From Methylopumilus sp036567085 (GTDB lineage: Bacteria; Pseudomonadota; Gammaproteobacteria; Burkholderiales; Methylophilaceae), in contig DATCVG010000055.1 in the NCBI GenBank assembly GCA_036567085.1, forward strand, positions 1-31,304: DNA of 31,304 bases, given 5' to 3'. Position 1 is the stretch's first letter. Each line of letters begins with the position of its first letter. Positions 7,190 to 14,908 of this stretch are shown here, in pieces. A program made the position numbers and the translations under genes. The notes beneath the pieces were generated by a model, which was not told the DNA's origin, searched no databases, and saw only the letters and a list, made by a program, of their open reading frames with translations.

Positions 7190-8825
7190 GTTCTTTAAAT
7201 GGATTCACACCTAAGCGTCTTACCGTATCGATGAATCTTTCCTCAGGGTTGCGATGTTTAATATAAACATCGATAAGTTTCTTCACAACACCCGGCATTT
7301 CCTCAGCAGCAAAAGAGGGGCCAATCACAGTACCTAAGCTTGCATCATTACCTTGTTTGCCTCCAATGGTCACCTGATACCATTCAGAACCATCTTTATC
7401 GACGCCTAATATGCCAATATGGCCAATATGATGATGACCACATGCATTCATACAACCTGAAATATTAAGTTCCAATTCTCCAATATCATGAAGATAATCA
7501 AGGTCATCAAAAGCTTCTTGAATAGATGTCGCAATAGGAATGCTTTTTGCATTTGCAAGCGAACAGAAGTCCCCACCAGGGCAACAGATGATATCTGTTA
7601 AAAGACCTATATTAGGTGTAGCTAGTTGATGTACTTTTGCTTTTTCCCATAAGTTAAAGATATCTTTTAATTTCACATCCGCTAAAATAAGGTTTTGTTC
7701 GTGCGATACACGAAGCTCCCCAAAGCTGTATTGGTCTGCAAGTTCAGCCACAATTCTCATTTGATCTGAAGTCGCATCACCAGGGGCTAAGCCGTGGGGT
7801 TTGAGAGATAAGGTAACAGATCGATAACCTTTTTGTTTATGGGGATGAACAGATCGTTTCACCCATGAAGCAAAAGCTTTATTGTTTTGAATAGCTTGAT
7901 CAAAGACATCATTTTGATCATTTAATTTTTCATAAGGCATACTCGTAAAAAATTTAGCAACACGTTTTAATTCGTCTTCATTAATTGTATTTGGTGAATT
8001 TTTTAAATAAAGCCATTCTGCTTCGACTTGTTTTTTAAATTCTTCAATACCTAAAGCTTTCACTAAAATTTTAATACGCGCTTTATAGATATTGTCACGA
8101 CGACCATGAAGGTTGTAAACGCGAATGATAGCTTCACAATATGTGAGCACATGTTCCCATTCAAGATGTTCTCGAATAATAGATCCAAGAATGGGTGTTC
8201 TTCCTAATCCACCACCCACCCAAACGCGAATGGCCATCTTTTGTTCTTTGTCATAATAAAACTCAAGTCCAATATCATGCGCTTGAACAATCGCACGATC
8301 TTGTTTGCTCCCTGAAACTGCGATTTTAAATTTACGAGGTAGGAGCGAAAATTCTGGATGAAAAGTACTCCATTGTCTTAAGATTTCAGCAATAGCTCTT
8401 GGATCAATAATTTCGTCAGGAGCCACACCTGCAAATTGGTCGGTCGTAATATTACGAACACAATTTCCAGAAGTTTGAATAGCATGCATTTCAACTTTAG
8501 AAAGCTCTTCTAGTATATCTGGCGTTTCTTCTAATTTAGGCCAATTGAGCTGTAGGTTTTGTCTTGTACTAAAGTGACCATAACCACGATCAAAGCGATC
8601 GGCAATATCAGCTAATTTGCGTAATTGTTTTGAAGATAAAAGGCCATAAGGAATGGCAATGCGAAGCATTGGTGCATGACGTTGAATATAAAGACCGTTC
8701 TGTAATCGAAGTGGTCTAAATTCATCATCAGTTAGTTTACCATTTAAATAACGCGTTGTTTGATCGCGGAATTGTGCAACACGTTCATTGACAATGGTTT
8801 GATCGATATTATCGTACTGATACAT
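7176..8825 (-). CDS. cysI: Assimilatory sulfite reductase hemoprotein CysI
   Basis: Siroheme / 4Fe-4S enzyme for six-electron reduction of sulfite to sulfide (549 aa). The cluster and siroheme cysteines are present in CPGGDFC and GCMNACGHHHIGHIG. The two ferredoxin-like halves start with LRLQNGLYIQRHAPMLRIAIP and HPHKQKGYRSVTLSLKPHG, and the siroheme-contact GHFSTRQNLQLNW and TSGNCVRN stretches are intact. Nitrite reductases of the same fold are an alternative, but the position between tauE/safE and DUF934-cysHDN points to sulfite. No CysJ flavoprotein is nearby, so the electron donor is unclear; FdxA is a candidate. There is no Shine-Dalgarno before the ATG and only 19 bp separate it from the tauE/safE stop. 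Confidence 0.94.
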   Translation of the reverse strand: MYQYDNIDQTIVNERVAQFRDQTTRYLNGKLTDDEFRPLRLQNGLYIQRHAPMLRIAIPYGLLSSKQLRKLADIADRFDRGYGHFSTRQNLQLNWPKLEETPDILEELSKVEMHAIQTSGNCVRNITTDQFAGVAPDEIIDPRAIAEILRQWSTFHPEFSLLPRKFKIAVSGSKQDRAIVQAHDIGLEFYYDKEQKMAIRVWVGGGLGRTPILGSIIREHLEWEHVLTYCEAIIRVYNLHGRRDNIYKARIKILVKALGIEEFKKQVEAEWLYLKNSPNTINEDELKRVAKFFTSMPYEKLNDQNDVFDQAIQNNKAFASWVKRSVHPHKQKGYRSVTLSLKPHGLAPGDATSDQMRIVAELADQYSFGELRVSHEQNLILADVKLKDIFNLWEKAKVHQLATPNIGLLTDIICCPGGDFCSLANAKSIPIATSIQEAFDDLDYLHDIGELELNISGCMNACGHHHIGHIGILGVDKDGSEWYQVTIGGKQGNDASLGTVIGPSFAAEEMPGVVKKLIDVYIKHRNPEERFIDTVRRLGVNPFKEHVYA

Positions 8826-8844
8826 AAATTGTTTTTTTTATTGC

Positions 8845-9615
8845 TTAATGAAAAATAAGTTTTTGGCCAACATAAATTAAGATTAAAGCCAATACATAGC
8901 GAACAGATTGTTCACTGACCTTAGAGCTTAAATGACTGCCAATATAGATACCTGGAATAGAACCAATTAAAAGCACGCTTAAGAGAGAATAATCAACAGT
9001 GCCTAAGCTTGCATGACCAAGACCTGCAACAAGTGTTAATGGGACCGCATGGGCAATATCGGTTCCAACAATCTTTGTAATGCCTATTTTAGGATAAATT
9101 ATTAACAAAGCTGTTACACCCAGAGCACCTGCACCCACAGAGGTAAGGGTCACTAAGCCACCCAGAACTAGTCCTAAAAGAATAGTAGTAATTGCAATCG
9201 CATTTTCTGTTTTTAATAGAGTTATTTTTGATCTTTCAATGAGAAATGGCCTAAAGATAACAGCGATTGAGGTCAATAGTAATGCAATACCCAGGTAGAA
9301 CTTGATGATGTCGACTGCGCCAGTGGATGATACATCAATTTGTCTTAAATAAAAGGTTGTAAAAATAGAAGCAGGAATACTGCCAAGCATGAGCCTTTTT
9401 ACAATTTTCCAATCAATATTGCCTAATTTTCCATGAGCAAATATACCAACAGATTTAGTAATGGATGCATAAAGAAGATCAGTACCCACAGCAAGGGCTG
9501 GTTTGATGTGGAAAAATAAGACAAGAATAGGGGTCATGAGTGATCCGCCTCCGACACCGGTTAAACCAACAAGGAGTCCCACTAGAAATCCCGAAAATAT
9601 AAAACCAATATCCAT
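8845..9615 (-). CDS. TauE/SafE-family membrane permease (sulfite/sulfate-linked)
   Basis: Integral membrane protein of 256 aa with about eight hydrophobic segments. The first carries GFLVGLLVGLTGVGGGSLMTPIL and the second half carries LGGLVTLTSVGAGALGV, the duplicated glycine-rich signatures of TauE/SafE (UPF0721) permeases. It is the first gene of the sulfur operon, preceded by a GAGAG Shine-Dalgarno. Relatives are proposed to export sulfite, sulfoacetate or other organosulfur anions, and some cys-linked members may import sulfate. Leading an assimilatory operon with no visible ABC sulfate importer, import of an inorganic sulfur anion is a plausible but unproven role. Confidence 0.87.
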   Translation of the reverse strand: MDIGFIFSGFLVGLLVGLTGVGGGSLMTPILVLFFHIKPALAVGTDLLYASITKSVGIFAHGKLGNIDWKIVKRLMLGSIPASIFTTFYLRQIDVSSTGAVDIIKFYLGIALLLTSIAVIFRPFLIERSKITLLKTENAIAITTILLGLVLGGLVTLTSVGAGALGVTALLIIYPKIGITKIVGTDIAHAVPLTLVAGLGHASLGTVDYSLLSVLLIGSIPGIYIGSHLSSKVSEQSVRYVLALILIYVGQKLIFH

Positions 9616-9750
9616 ACAACTCTCTTTTCAATCCTATAAAAATTTATCTTTATTAATGCTAAAGTGGGCATCAATATAGCAAATTTTGATAATATAAATT
9701 AATAATATAATATTCTATTATTATACCTTTTGGTTATATTGGAATAAGAC
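9616..9750. promoter_or_regulatory. Divergent tauE-cys / cysB control region with CysB-like inverted repeat
   Basis: This very AT-rich 135-bp gap separates two divergent units. At 9722-9738 an imperfect inverted repeat reads TATACC-TTTT-GGTTATA, close to the leading start codon of the regulator gene. It has the small two-fold symmetric shape expected for a LysR-type site, and CTTTTGGTTATA resembles CysB recognition sequences as I remember them. On the minus strand TATATT near 9676 is a possible -10 for the cys operon. The assignment is inference. Confidence 0.5.
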
Positions 9751-10683
9751 ATGAAACTCCAGCAATTACGTTGTATCCATGAGGTCGTTAAAAATGGTTT
9801 TAGTATCTCTAAAGCCGCAGAAGCGCTACATACCTCACAGCCGGGTGTGAGTAAACAAATTCAATTGTTAGAAGAAGAAGTAGGTCTCCATATTTTCTCG
9901 AGACATGGCAAACGTCTTGTAGGCCTAACCGAACCGGGACAGCATGTTTATAAGCGTATTAGTGAAGTAATACGCGAAATTAAAAGTATTAAACAAGTCA
10001 GTGATGAGTTTAGCCATTCAAATGCTGGCGAATTAACGATTGCCACAACGCACACACAAGCACGCTATAAATTACCAAGCGTCGTTCAAGCGTTTATGAT
10101 TCAATATCCAGAAGTAAAACTTAATATTCACCAAGGAAATCCAACGCAGGTCACCGATCAAGTTGTTAAAGGTGACGCTGATATAGGTATAGCGACTGAA
10201 TCAATCAGTCAAAATGAAAAATTATTTTGTATACCGTGCTATACATGGAATCGTTGCTTGGTAATGCCAGCAAAGCATCCTTTAGCTAGAGAAAAATCAA
10301 TTTCTCTTGCAAAACTTGCCACTTATCCCATTATCACTTATGACTATGCATTTACTGGAAGTACTATTGTTTCGAAAGTTTTTCATGATGCAGGACTCAC
10401 ACCTAATATTGTTTTAACTGCTATTGATGCTGATGTGATTAAAACATATGTAAATTTAGGTTTAGGTATAGGACTTATTGCTCAGATGGCTTACGATTCT
10501 AAAAGAGATCAAGGACTTGTAAGTATTGATGTAAGTCATTTATTTCCCACAAGTACAACTTATCTTGGCATCAGACGTGATGTATTTTTAAGAGGTTTTA
10601 TGTATGACTTTATTGAAATGTTTACACCTCAATTTACAAAACAAACCATAAAGAAAATGATGTTAGAGCAAGATAATATTTGA
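9751..10683 (+). CDS. cysB: CysB-like LysR-family transcriptional regulator
   Basis: Transcription factor of 310 aa. The N-terminal winged helix-turn-helix at about residues 18-38 (SISKAAEALHTSQPGVSKQI) and the opening MKLQQLRCIHEVVKNGFSIS match CysB/Cbl rather than generic LysR proteins. The effector domain (about 90-300) contains TIATTHTQARYKLPSVVQAF, where CysB has the sulfate and acetylserine pocket threonines, and GLGIGLIAQMAYD. CysB activates sulfate-assimilation genes in response to N-acetylserine or O-acetylserine. Divergent placement from the tauE-cysI-DUF934-cysHDN operon strongly supports that role. A weak GGAA lies before the ATG. Thirteen bp separate it from fhs, so the two may be cotranscribed. 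Confidence 0.93.
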   Translation: MKLQQLRCIHEVVKNGFSISKAAEALHTSQPGVSKQIQLLEEEVGLHIFSRHGKRLVGLTEPGQHVYKRISEVIREIKSIKQVSDEFSHSNAGELTIATTHTQARYKLPSVVQAFMIQYPEVKLNIHQGNPTQVTDQVVKGDADIGIATESISQNEKLFCIPCYTWNRCLVMPAKHPLAREKSISLAKLATYPIITYDYAFTGSTIVSKVFHDAGLTPNIVLTAIDADVIKTYVNLGLGIGLIAQMAYDSKRDQGLVSIDVSHLFPTSTTYLGIRRDVFLRGFMYDFIEMFTPQFTKQTIKKMMLEQDNI

Positions 10684-10696
10684 GTCTCGAAACGAC

Positions 10697-12352
10697 ATGA
10701 AATCCGACTTAGAAATTAACCAAGCTACAAAACTAAATACGATCAATGAGATTGTCAAATCACTACATATCAAAGAAGATGATCTCGATTTTTATGGCGC
10801 CTATCAAGCTAAATTAAAAGCTTCTTTTACAGGCCAACTAAAAGAAAATCAAGTATCTAAATTAATTTTAGTTACCGCAATGAGTCCTACTCCTGCAGGT
10901 GAGGGCAAAACTACCACCACAATTGGCTTGGCTGACGCACTTTTCTCAATAGGAAAAAAAGTGGCCGTTTGCATTCGTGAACCATCTCTTGGGCCCGTTT
11001 TTGGCATGAAGGGGGGTGCAACAGGAGGTGGTTATGCGCAAGTAGCACCTATGGATAAAATTAATTTACATTTCACAGGTGATTTTCACGCCATTACATC
11101 AGCTAATAATCTTTTAGCTGCATTGATTGACAATCATATTCATCACGGAAATGCGCTTAATATTGATATTGATCAAATTTCATTTAGACGATGTCTTGAT
11201 ATGAATGATCGCGCTTTAAGGAATATTGACTTAAAGTTTGACCATCATGATCGAAATACAGGTTTTGATATAACAGTTGCAAGTGAAGTGATGGCAATTT
11301 TTTGTTTAGCAGAATCGTTAGATGATCTTCAGCATCGGTTAGGAGAAATTGAGGTTGCAAAAAGAAAAGATGCAACGTCTGTTTATGCTAAAGATTTGAA
11401 AGCAGAAGGAGCTATGACAGCATTATTAAAAGATGCATTTCAACCTAATGTTGTTCAAACCCTTAATGGAACACCTGCTTTTATTCACGGAGGGCCATTT
11501 GCAAATATTGCTCATGGTTGTAATTCAGTGGTTGCGACAAAAACAGCATTAAAATTAGCTGATTATGTGATCACAGAAGCTGGATTTGGCGCCGATTTAG
11601 GCGCAGAAAAGTTTATTGATATCAAATGCAGACAATCTGGCATTAAGCCTGACATTATTGTTTTAGTGGCTACCATTCGGGCACTTAAATTTCATGGCGG
11701 TGTAACCGTGTCCGAATTAAATCAAGAAAACTTAAAAGCACTTGAAGTTGGATTTAATAACCTAAAACGTCACATTGAGAATTGCTCTGAGCATTTCGGC
11801 TTAGACGTTATTGTGGCAATCAATCGTTTTAATTCTGATACAGACAATGAAATGATCTGGCTTCAAAACTCAATAGATAACATGGGATTTCAATCTGTTT
11901 TATGTTCGCATTGGGCAGATGGTGCCAAAGGCGCGCAAAATTTAGCTCAATCTGTTTTAGATCGATTAAGCAAACCCAAAATATTTAAATTTTTATATGA
12001 AGATAGTTTAAGTTTAAAAGAAAAAATTACGGCCATTGCTCTAAAAATATATCGTGCAAAAGAAATACAGTTTTCGAATAGCGCCCTTAAAAAACTTGTA
12101 TTACTTGAAAAAAATTATGCCAATTTACCAGTTTGCATTGCTAAAACACCGTATTCATTTTCAAGCGATCCTAAGGCGTATGGTGCGCCTGAAAATCACA
12201 CGCTTATAATAAGAGAATTAAGGTTAGCAAGAGGTGCTGGTTTTGTAGTGGCTATCTGTGGAGATCTTATGACGATGCCAGGACTGCCTAAGATTCCCGC
12301 AAGCGAAAAGATAAAGCTATCTACTCAGGGTTTTCTCGAAGGATTAAATTGA
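10697..12352 (+). CDS. fhs: Formate--tetrahydrofolate ligase
   Basis: ATP-dependent synthesis of 10-formyl-tetrahydrofolate from formate, feeding one-carbon units into purines, fMet and serine. The 551-aa product shows the P-loop TPAGEGKTTTTIGL (65-78), REPSLGPVFGMKGGATGGG, the HFTGDFHAI block and FGADLGAEKFIDIKCR, all diagnostic. Length is normal (about 555). In a methylotroph it could also recover formate carbon for assimilation. It lies 13 bp after the cysB-like gene without a recognisable Shine-Dalgarno, and its TGA is 4 bp before the next start. Sulfur regulation of a one-carbon gene would be unexpected, so shared transcription may be incidental. Confidence 0.97.
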   Translation: MKSDLEINQATKLNTINEIVKSLHIKEDDLDFYGAYQAKLKASFTGQLKENQVSKLILVTAMSPTPAGEGKTTTTIGLADALFSIGKKVAVCIREPSLGPVFGMKGGATGGGYAQVAPMDKINLHFTGDFHAITSANNLLAALIDNHIHHGNALNIDIDQISFRRCLDMNDRALRNIDLKFDHHDRNTGFDITVASEVMAIFCLAESLDDLQHRLGEIEVAKRKDATSVYAKDLKAEGAMTALLKDAFQPNVVQTLNGTPAFIHGGPFANIAHGCNSVVATKTALKLADYVITEAGFGADLGAEKFIDIKCRQSGIKPDIIVLVATIRALKFHGGVTVSELNQENLKALEVGFNNLKRHIENCSEHFGLDVIVAINRFNSDTDNEMIWLQNSIDNMGFQSVLCSHWADGAKGAQNLAQSVLDRLSKPKIFKFLYEDSLSLKEKITAIALKIYRAKEIQFSNSALKKLVLLEKNYANLPVCIAKTPYSFSSDPKAYGAPENHTLIIRELRLARGAGFVVAICGDLMTMPGLPKIPASEKIKLSTQGFLEGLN

Positions 12353-12356
12353 AAGG

Positions 12357-12941
12357 ATGAATTGTTTTAAAAGTATTTCAATACAAGAACAAACGATTCA
12401 AAAATCTAGGTTTATTGGGTATACATTTATAGGTGAAACAAAGCAGGATATATTGCGTGTTTTGCAATCAATCGCAAAAGAACATCCTCATGCAAGTCAT
12501 TTAGCTTTTGCCTACCAACTAAAATCAGAACACGGATTTGAGCCTTATTTTTCAGATGCAGGTGAGCCTTCAGGTACTGCTGGAAAACCATTGTTGCAAT
12601 TAATTGATGCCCATCAAATCGTATCAGGCGGAATCGGTGTCATTCGATATTATGGCGGTATTAATTTAGGTACTGGAGGTCTCACAAGAGCTTATGGAGG
12701 TACCGGTAAGCTTGCTTTAACGCATTCCGTGATTGAGCCTTATATTGAATATATAAAATTAAAATTAACTATAAATTACAATGAGTTGGATAACTATATT
12801 CATGTAATACATTCAATGAATGGCGGCGTTTTAGATAAAGCTTTTGATGATAAAGTGAGTCTTTTGATAAAACTTCCCGAGAATGCTTTAGATAAATTAA
12901 AAGCACGTTTCCCCATGACCGAAATCAATCATTCGCTATAA
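12357..12941 (+). CDS. YigZ/IMPACT-family protein
   Basis: A 194-aa member of the YigZ / IMPACT (UPF0029) family. Conserved stretches are KSRFIGYTF, HPHASHLAFAY, FSDAGEPSGTAGKP and VIRYYGGINLGTGGLTRAYGG, followed by a variable C-terminal ferredoxin-like domain (about 135-190). Eukaryotic IMPACT modulates GCN2; bacterial YigZ structures suggest nucleic-acid or ribosome contact, but no bacterial function is firmly known. The ATG is only 4 bp after the fhs stop, and the GAAAGG directly abutting it is too close to be an efficient ribosome binding site. The downstream rmuC begins 7 bp later. No catalytic motif is evident. Confidence 0.9.
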   Translation: MNCFKSISIQEQTIQKSRFIGYTFIGETKQDILRVLQSIAKEHPHASHLAFAYQLKSEHGFEPYFSDAGEPSGTAGKPLLQLIDAHQIVSGGIGVIRYYGGINLGTGGLTRAYGGTGKLALTHSVIEPYIEYIKLKLTINYNELDNYIHVIHSMNGGVLDKAFDDKVSLLIKLPENALDKLKARFPMTEINHSL

Positions 12942-12942
12942 T
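12915..12942 (+). promoter_or_regulatory. Candidate promoter for rmuC-moaDE with -10 six bases from the ATG
   Basis: TATAAT at 12937-12942 overlaps the end of the upstream gene. ATGACC at 12915-12920 is a four-of-six match to the -35 consensus at 16-bp spacing. With normal start-site spacing transcription would begin at or within a base or two of the rmuC ATG (12949), giving a leaderless mRNA. No Shine-Dalgarno exists for rmuC. Confidence 0.35.
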
Positions 12943-12948
12943 CAATCT

Positions 12949-14130
12949 ATGCTTTATTTTATTTTGATTTTACTTATTCTCTTGTGCGCTTTAGTGGCGT
13001 ATTTGCTGTGGCGATTTCAAAGTCGTTCCCCCGAAGGAGTGACGATAAAAGCTCTTGAAGAAAAACATCGAGAAATGATTGTAGGGCTAAATGATAGTTT
13101 AAATAAGTTAACAGATCGTCTTAGTGTGACACTTTCTGAGCAGGGCAAAATACAAGGTGAAATTGTTCGTGACACCATGGATAGCGCTACTAATCAATTA
13201 AAAAATCTACTCAATATGAGATTACAAGATATTGATAGCAAGGTAAAAGAAAGTCTGGAAGAAGGGTTTAAGAAAACAAACGATACCTTTGATCGTGTCA
13301 TGAAACAGCTTTCTACCATTGATGAAGCTCAGAAAAAAATAGATGGCCTCACTACCAACATTGTAAGTTTTCAAGAATTGTTAGGGGATAAAAAATCTAG
13401 AGGTGCCTTCGGAGAGGTGCAGCTTGAAAGTCTAGTCCGTAATGCGCTTCCGCCCGATGCATTTTCGATGCAACACACATTATCAAACGGTAACCGAGCA
13501 GATTGTGTTTTATTTTTGCCAGAACCAACGGGCAGTGTTGCGATTGATTCTAAATTTCCATTGGAAAGCTATAGAAAAATGTTGGATTCTAGCTTACCAC
13601 CTGATGAAGTTAAAAATGCACAAAAACAATTTAAGCTTGATATCAAAAAACATATTCATGATATTGCGAGTAAATATATTATTTCCAATGAGACTTCCGA
13701 TGGCGCAGTCATGTTTATTCCTGCCGAAGCTGTTTTTGCAGAAATTCATGCATATCATTCTGATTTGATAGAGGAGGCGATGAGTCAGAGAGTATGGCTT
13801 GTATCTCCAACGACACTGATGGCTGTGCTCAATACAGCAAGAGCAGTTTTAAAAGATGTTGAAACAAGAAAGCAAGTTCATATTATCAAGGCAGAACTCG
13901 GTAGACTTGGACAAGAATTTGAGCGGTTTGATGTGCGTATGAAGAAATTAGCGGACAATATTAGACAGGCTCATGAGCATGCTCAAGATGTTCATGTCAC
14001 AAGTCAAAAAATATCAAGACGATTTTCTCAAATTGAGCGCGTGGAATTAAAAGATGACCCAAATGCTTTATTAGAGTTCGAAGAAGAGATTTACACAAAA
14101 CAAGAAGTGCAGAATAAAGATGAAAATTAA
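12949..14130 (+). CDS. rmuC: DNA recombination protein RmuC
   Basis: RmuC limits recombination between inverted repeats in E. coli; it has a PD-(D/E)XK nuclease-like domain, but its exact activity is not settled. The 393-aa product has an N-terminal membrane anchor (about 1-21), a coiled-coil region (about 35-140) and the RmuC domain from about 140, including KSRGAFGEVQLESLVRNALP, DCVLFLPEPTGSVAIDSKFPLESY and MFIPAEAVFAEIHA. The nuclease-like acidic/lysine set lies in VAIDSKFP. Its 3' end overlaps moaD by 11 bp. No Shine-Dalgarno is visible. Confidence 0.95.
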   Translation: MLYFILILLILLCALVAYLLWRFQSRSPEGVTIKALEEKHREMIVGLNDSLNKLTDRLSVTLSEQGKIQGEIVRDTMDSATNQLKNLLNMRLQDIDSKVKESLEEGFKKTNDTFDRVMKQLSTIDEAQKKIDGLTTNIVSFQELLGDKKSRGAFGEVQLESLVRNALPPDAFSMQHTLSNGNRADCVLFLPEPTGSVAIDSKFPLESYRKMLDSSLPPDEVKNAQKQFKLDIKKHIHDIASKYIISNETSDGAVMFIPAEAVFAEIHAYHSDLIEEAMSQRVWLVSPTTLMAVLNTARAVLKDVETRKQVHIIKAELGRLGQEFERFDVRMKKLADNIRQAHEHAQDVHVTSQKISRRFSQIERVELKDDPNALLEFEEEIYTKQEVQNKDEN

Positions 14131-14377
14131 ATTATTTTATTTTGCTAAAGTGAGAGAAATAGTGGGCATTGACCAGGAAGAAATTGATGTTGAAAGTGAT
14201 ATCAAGACATTGGCTGAATTGATAGCTTTTCTAAAGCTAAGAGGTAATCAATGGCAAGCTATTTTCGATATGTCTTCATCATATAGAATGGCAATCAATC
14301 AAGAGCTAGCAGAAGCAAGCCATAAAATAAATGCGAATGATGAGGTAGCCTTTTTTCCTCCAATCACGGGTGGGTGA
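14120..14377 (+). CDS. moaD: Molybdopterin synthase small subunit MoaD
   Basis: Ubiquitin-fold sulfur carrier (85 aa) ending in the required Gly-Gly (FFPPITGG). As a thiocarboxylate it donates sulfur to cyclic pyranopterin phosphate with MoaE to form molybdopterin. MKIKLFYFAKVREIVG at the N terminus and NANDEVAFFPPITGG at the C terminus are typical. The start lies 11 bp inside rmuC and the stop overlaps or abuts moaE, so expression is coupled to neighbours unrelated in function. The other moa genes are not in the window. Confidence 0.95.
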   Translation: MKIKLFYFAKVREIVGIDQEEIDVESDIKTLAELIAFLKLRGNQWQAIFDMSSSYRMAINQELAEASHKINANDEVAFFPPITGG

Positions 14378-14379
14378 TT

Positions 14380-14829
14380 ATGTCTGTTTATGTTCAGCAA
14401 GATTTATTTGACTTACAAAGCATCATTCAACAACTAAAAAAACTTCATAATAGCGGTGCATCCGTAAGCTTTGAGGGATATGTTAGAGATTTTGATCTTG
14501 GGAATGATAAGCTAGAGATGCTTGAATTAGAACATTATCCTGGCATGACTCAAAAGGCGTTATTAAATATTGAGTCTTTAGCAATGAATCGATGGCATTT
14601 GGATGATGTTTATATTGTGCATCGATATGGCAAATTAAAAGTCGGTGAACCTATTGTAGGTATTGTAGTATTTGCAAAGCATCGCAAAGAAGCTTTCGAC
14701 GCTTGTCATTTTATTATCGATTTTCTAAAAACTGACGCACCATTTTGGAAGAAAGAGATTACCAACCATCAATCATATTGGGTTGATGCTAAAAAAATTG
14801 ATGATGAAGAGAAAAATAAATGGAATTAA
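14380..14829 (+). CDS. moaE: Molybdopterin synthase catalytic subunit MoaE
   Basis: Large subunit of molybdopterin synthase; with MoaD it inserts the dithiolene sulfurs into cyclic pyranopterin monophosphate. The protein shows GASVSFEGYVRDF, LELEHYPGM, VHRYGKLKVGEPIV, HRKEAFDACHFIIDFLKTDAPFWKKE and the lysines expected of the active site. I choose the ATG at 14380 (149 aa), which gives MSVYVQ as in relatives and leaves GGGTGGG at a good distance. A GTG at 14374 overlapping the moaD stop as GTGA would add two residues. It closes a plus-strand run starting at the cysB-like gene. A molybdoenzyme must exist elsewhere in the genome. Confidence 0.95.
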   Translation: MSVYVQQDLFDLQSIIQQLKKLHNSGASVSFEGYVRDFDLGNDKLEMLELEHYPGMTQKALLNIESLAMNRWHLDDVYIVHRYGKLKVGEPIVGIVVFAKHRKEAFDACHFIIDFLKTDAPFWKKEITNHQSYWVDAKKIDDEEKNKWN

Positions 14830-14908
14830 ATTATATAATTAATACATATAGTTACATATATAAATTAAAGTTGAATGTTGAAAAATAAAAGCCCATGAAA
14901 GTGACTTG

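Noticed and set aside
7176..8825. Ferredoxin-nitrite reductase instead of sulfite reductase
   Set aside because: Same fold, but all neighbours are sulfate-assimilation genes and a CysB-type regulator.
7335..9012. Repeated CCTAAGCTTGCAT word in cysI and the TauE/SafE gene
   Set aside because: Both copies lie inside coding sequence and encode similar short peptides by chance; no flanking similarity.
14830..14890. AT-rich palindromic-looking stretch before galU as an operator or origin element
   Set aside because: Repeated TATA/ATAT words arise easily in such composition; no defined repeat, DnaA box or stem with conserved form is seen.
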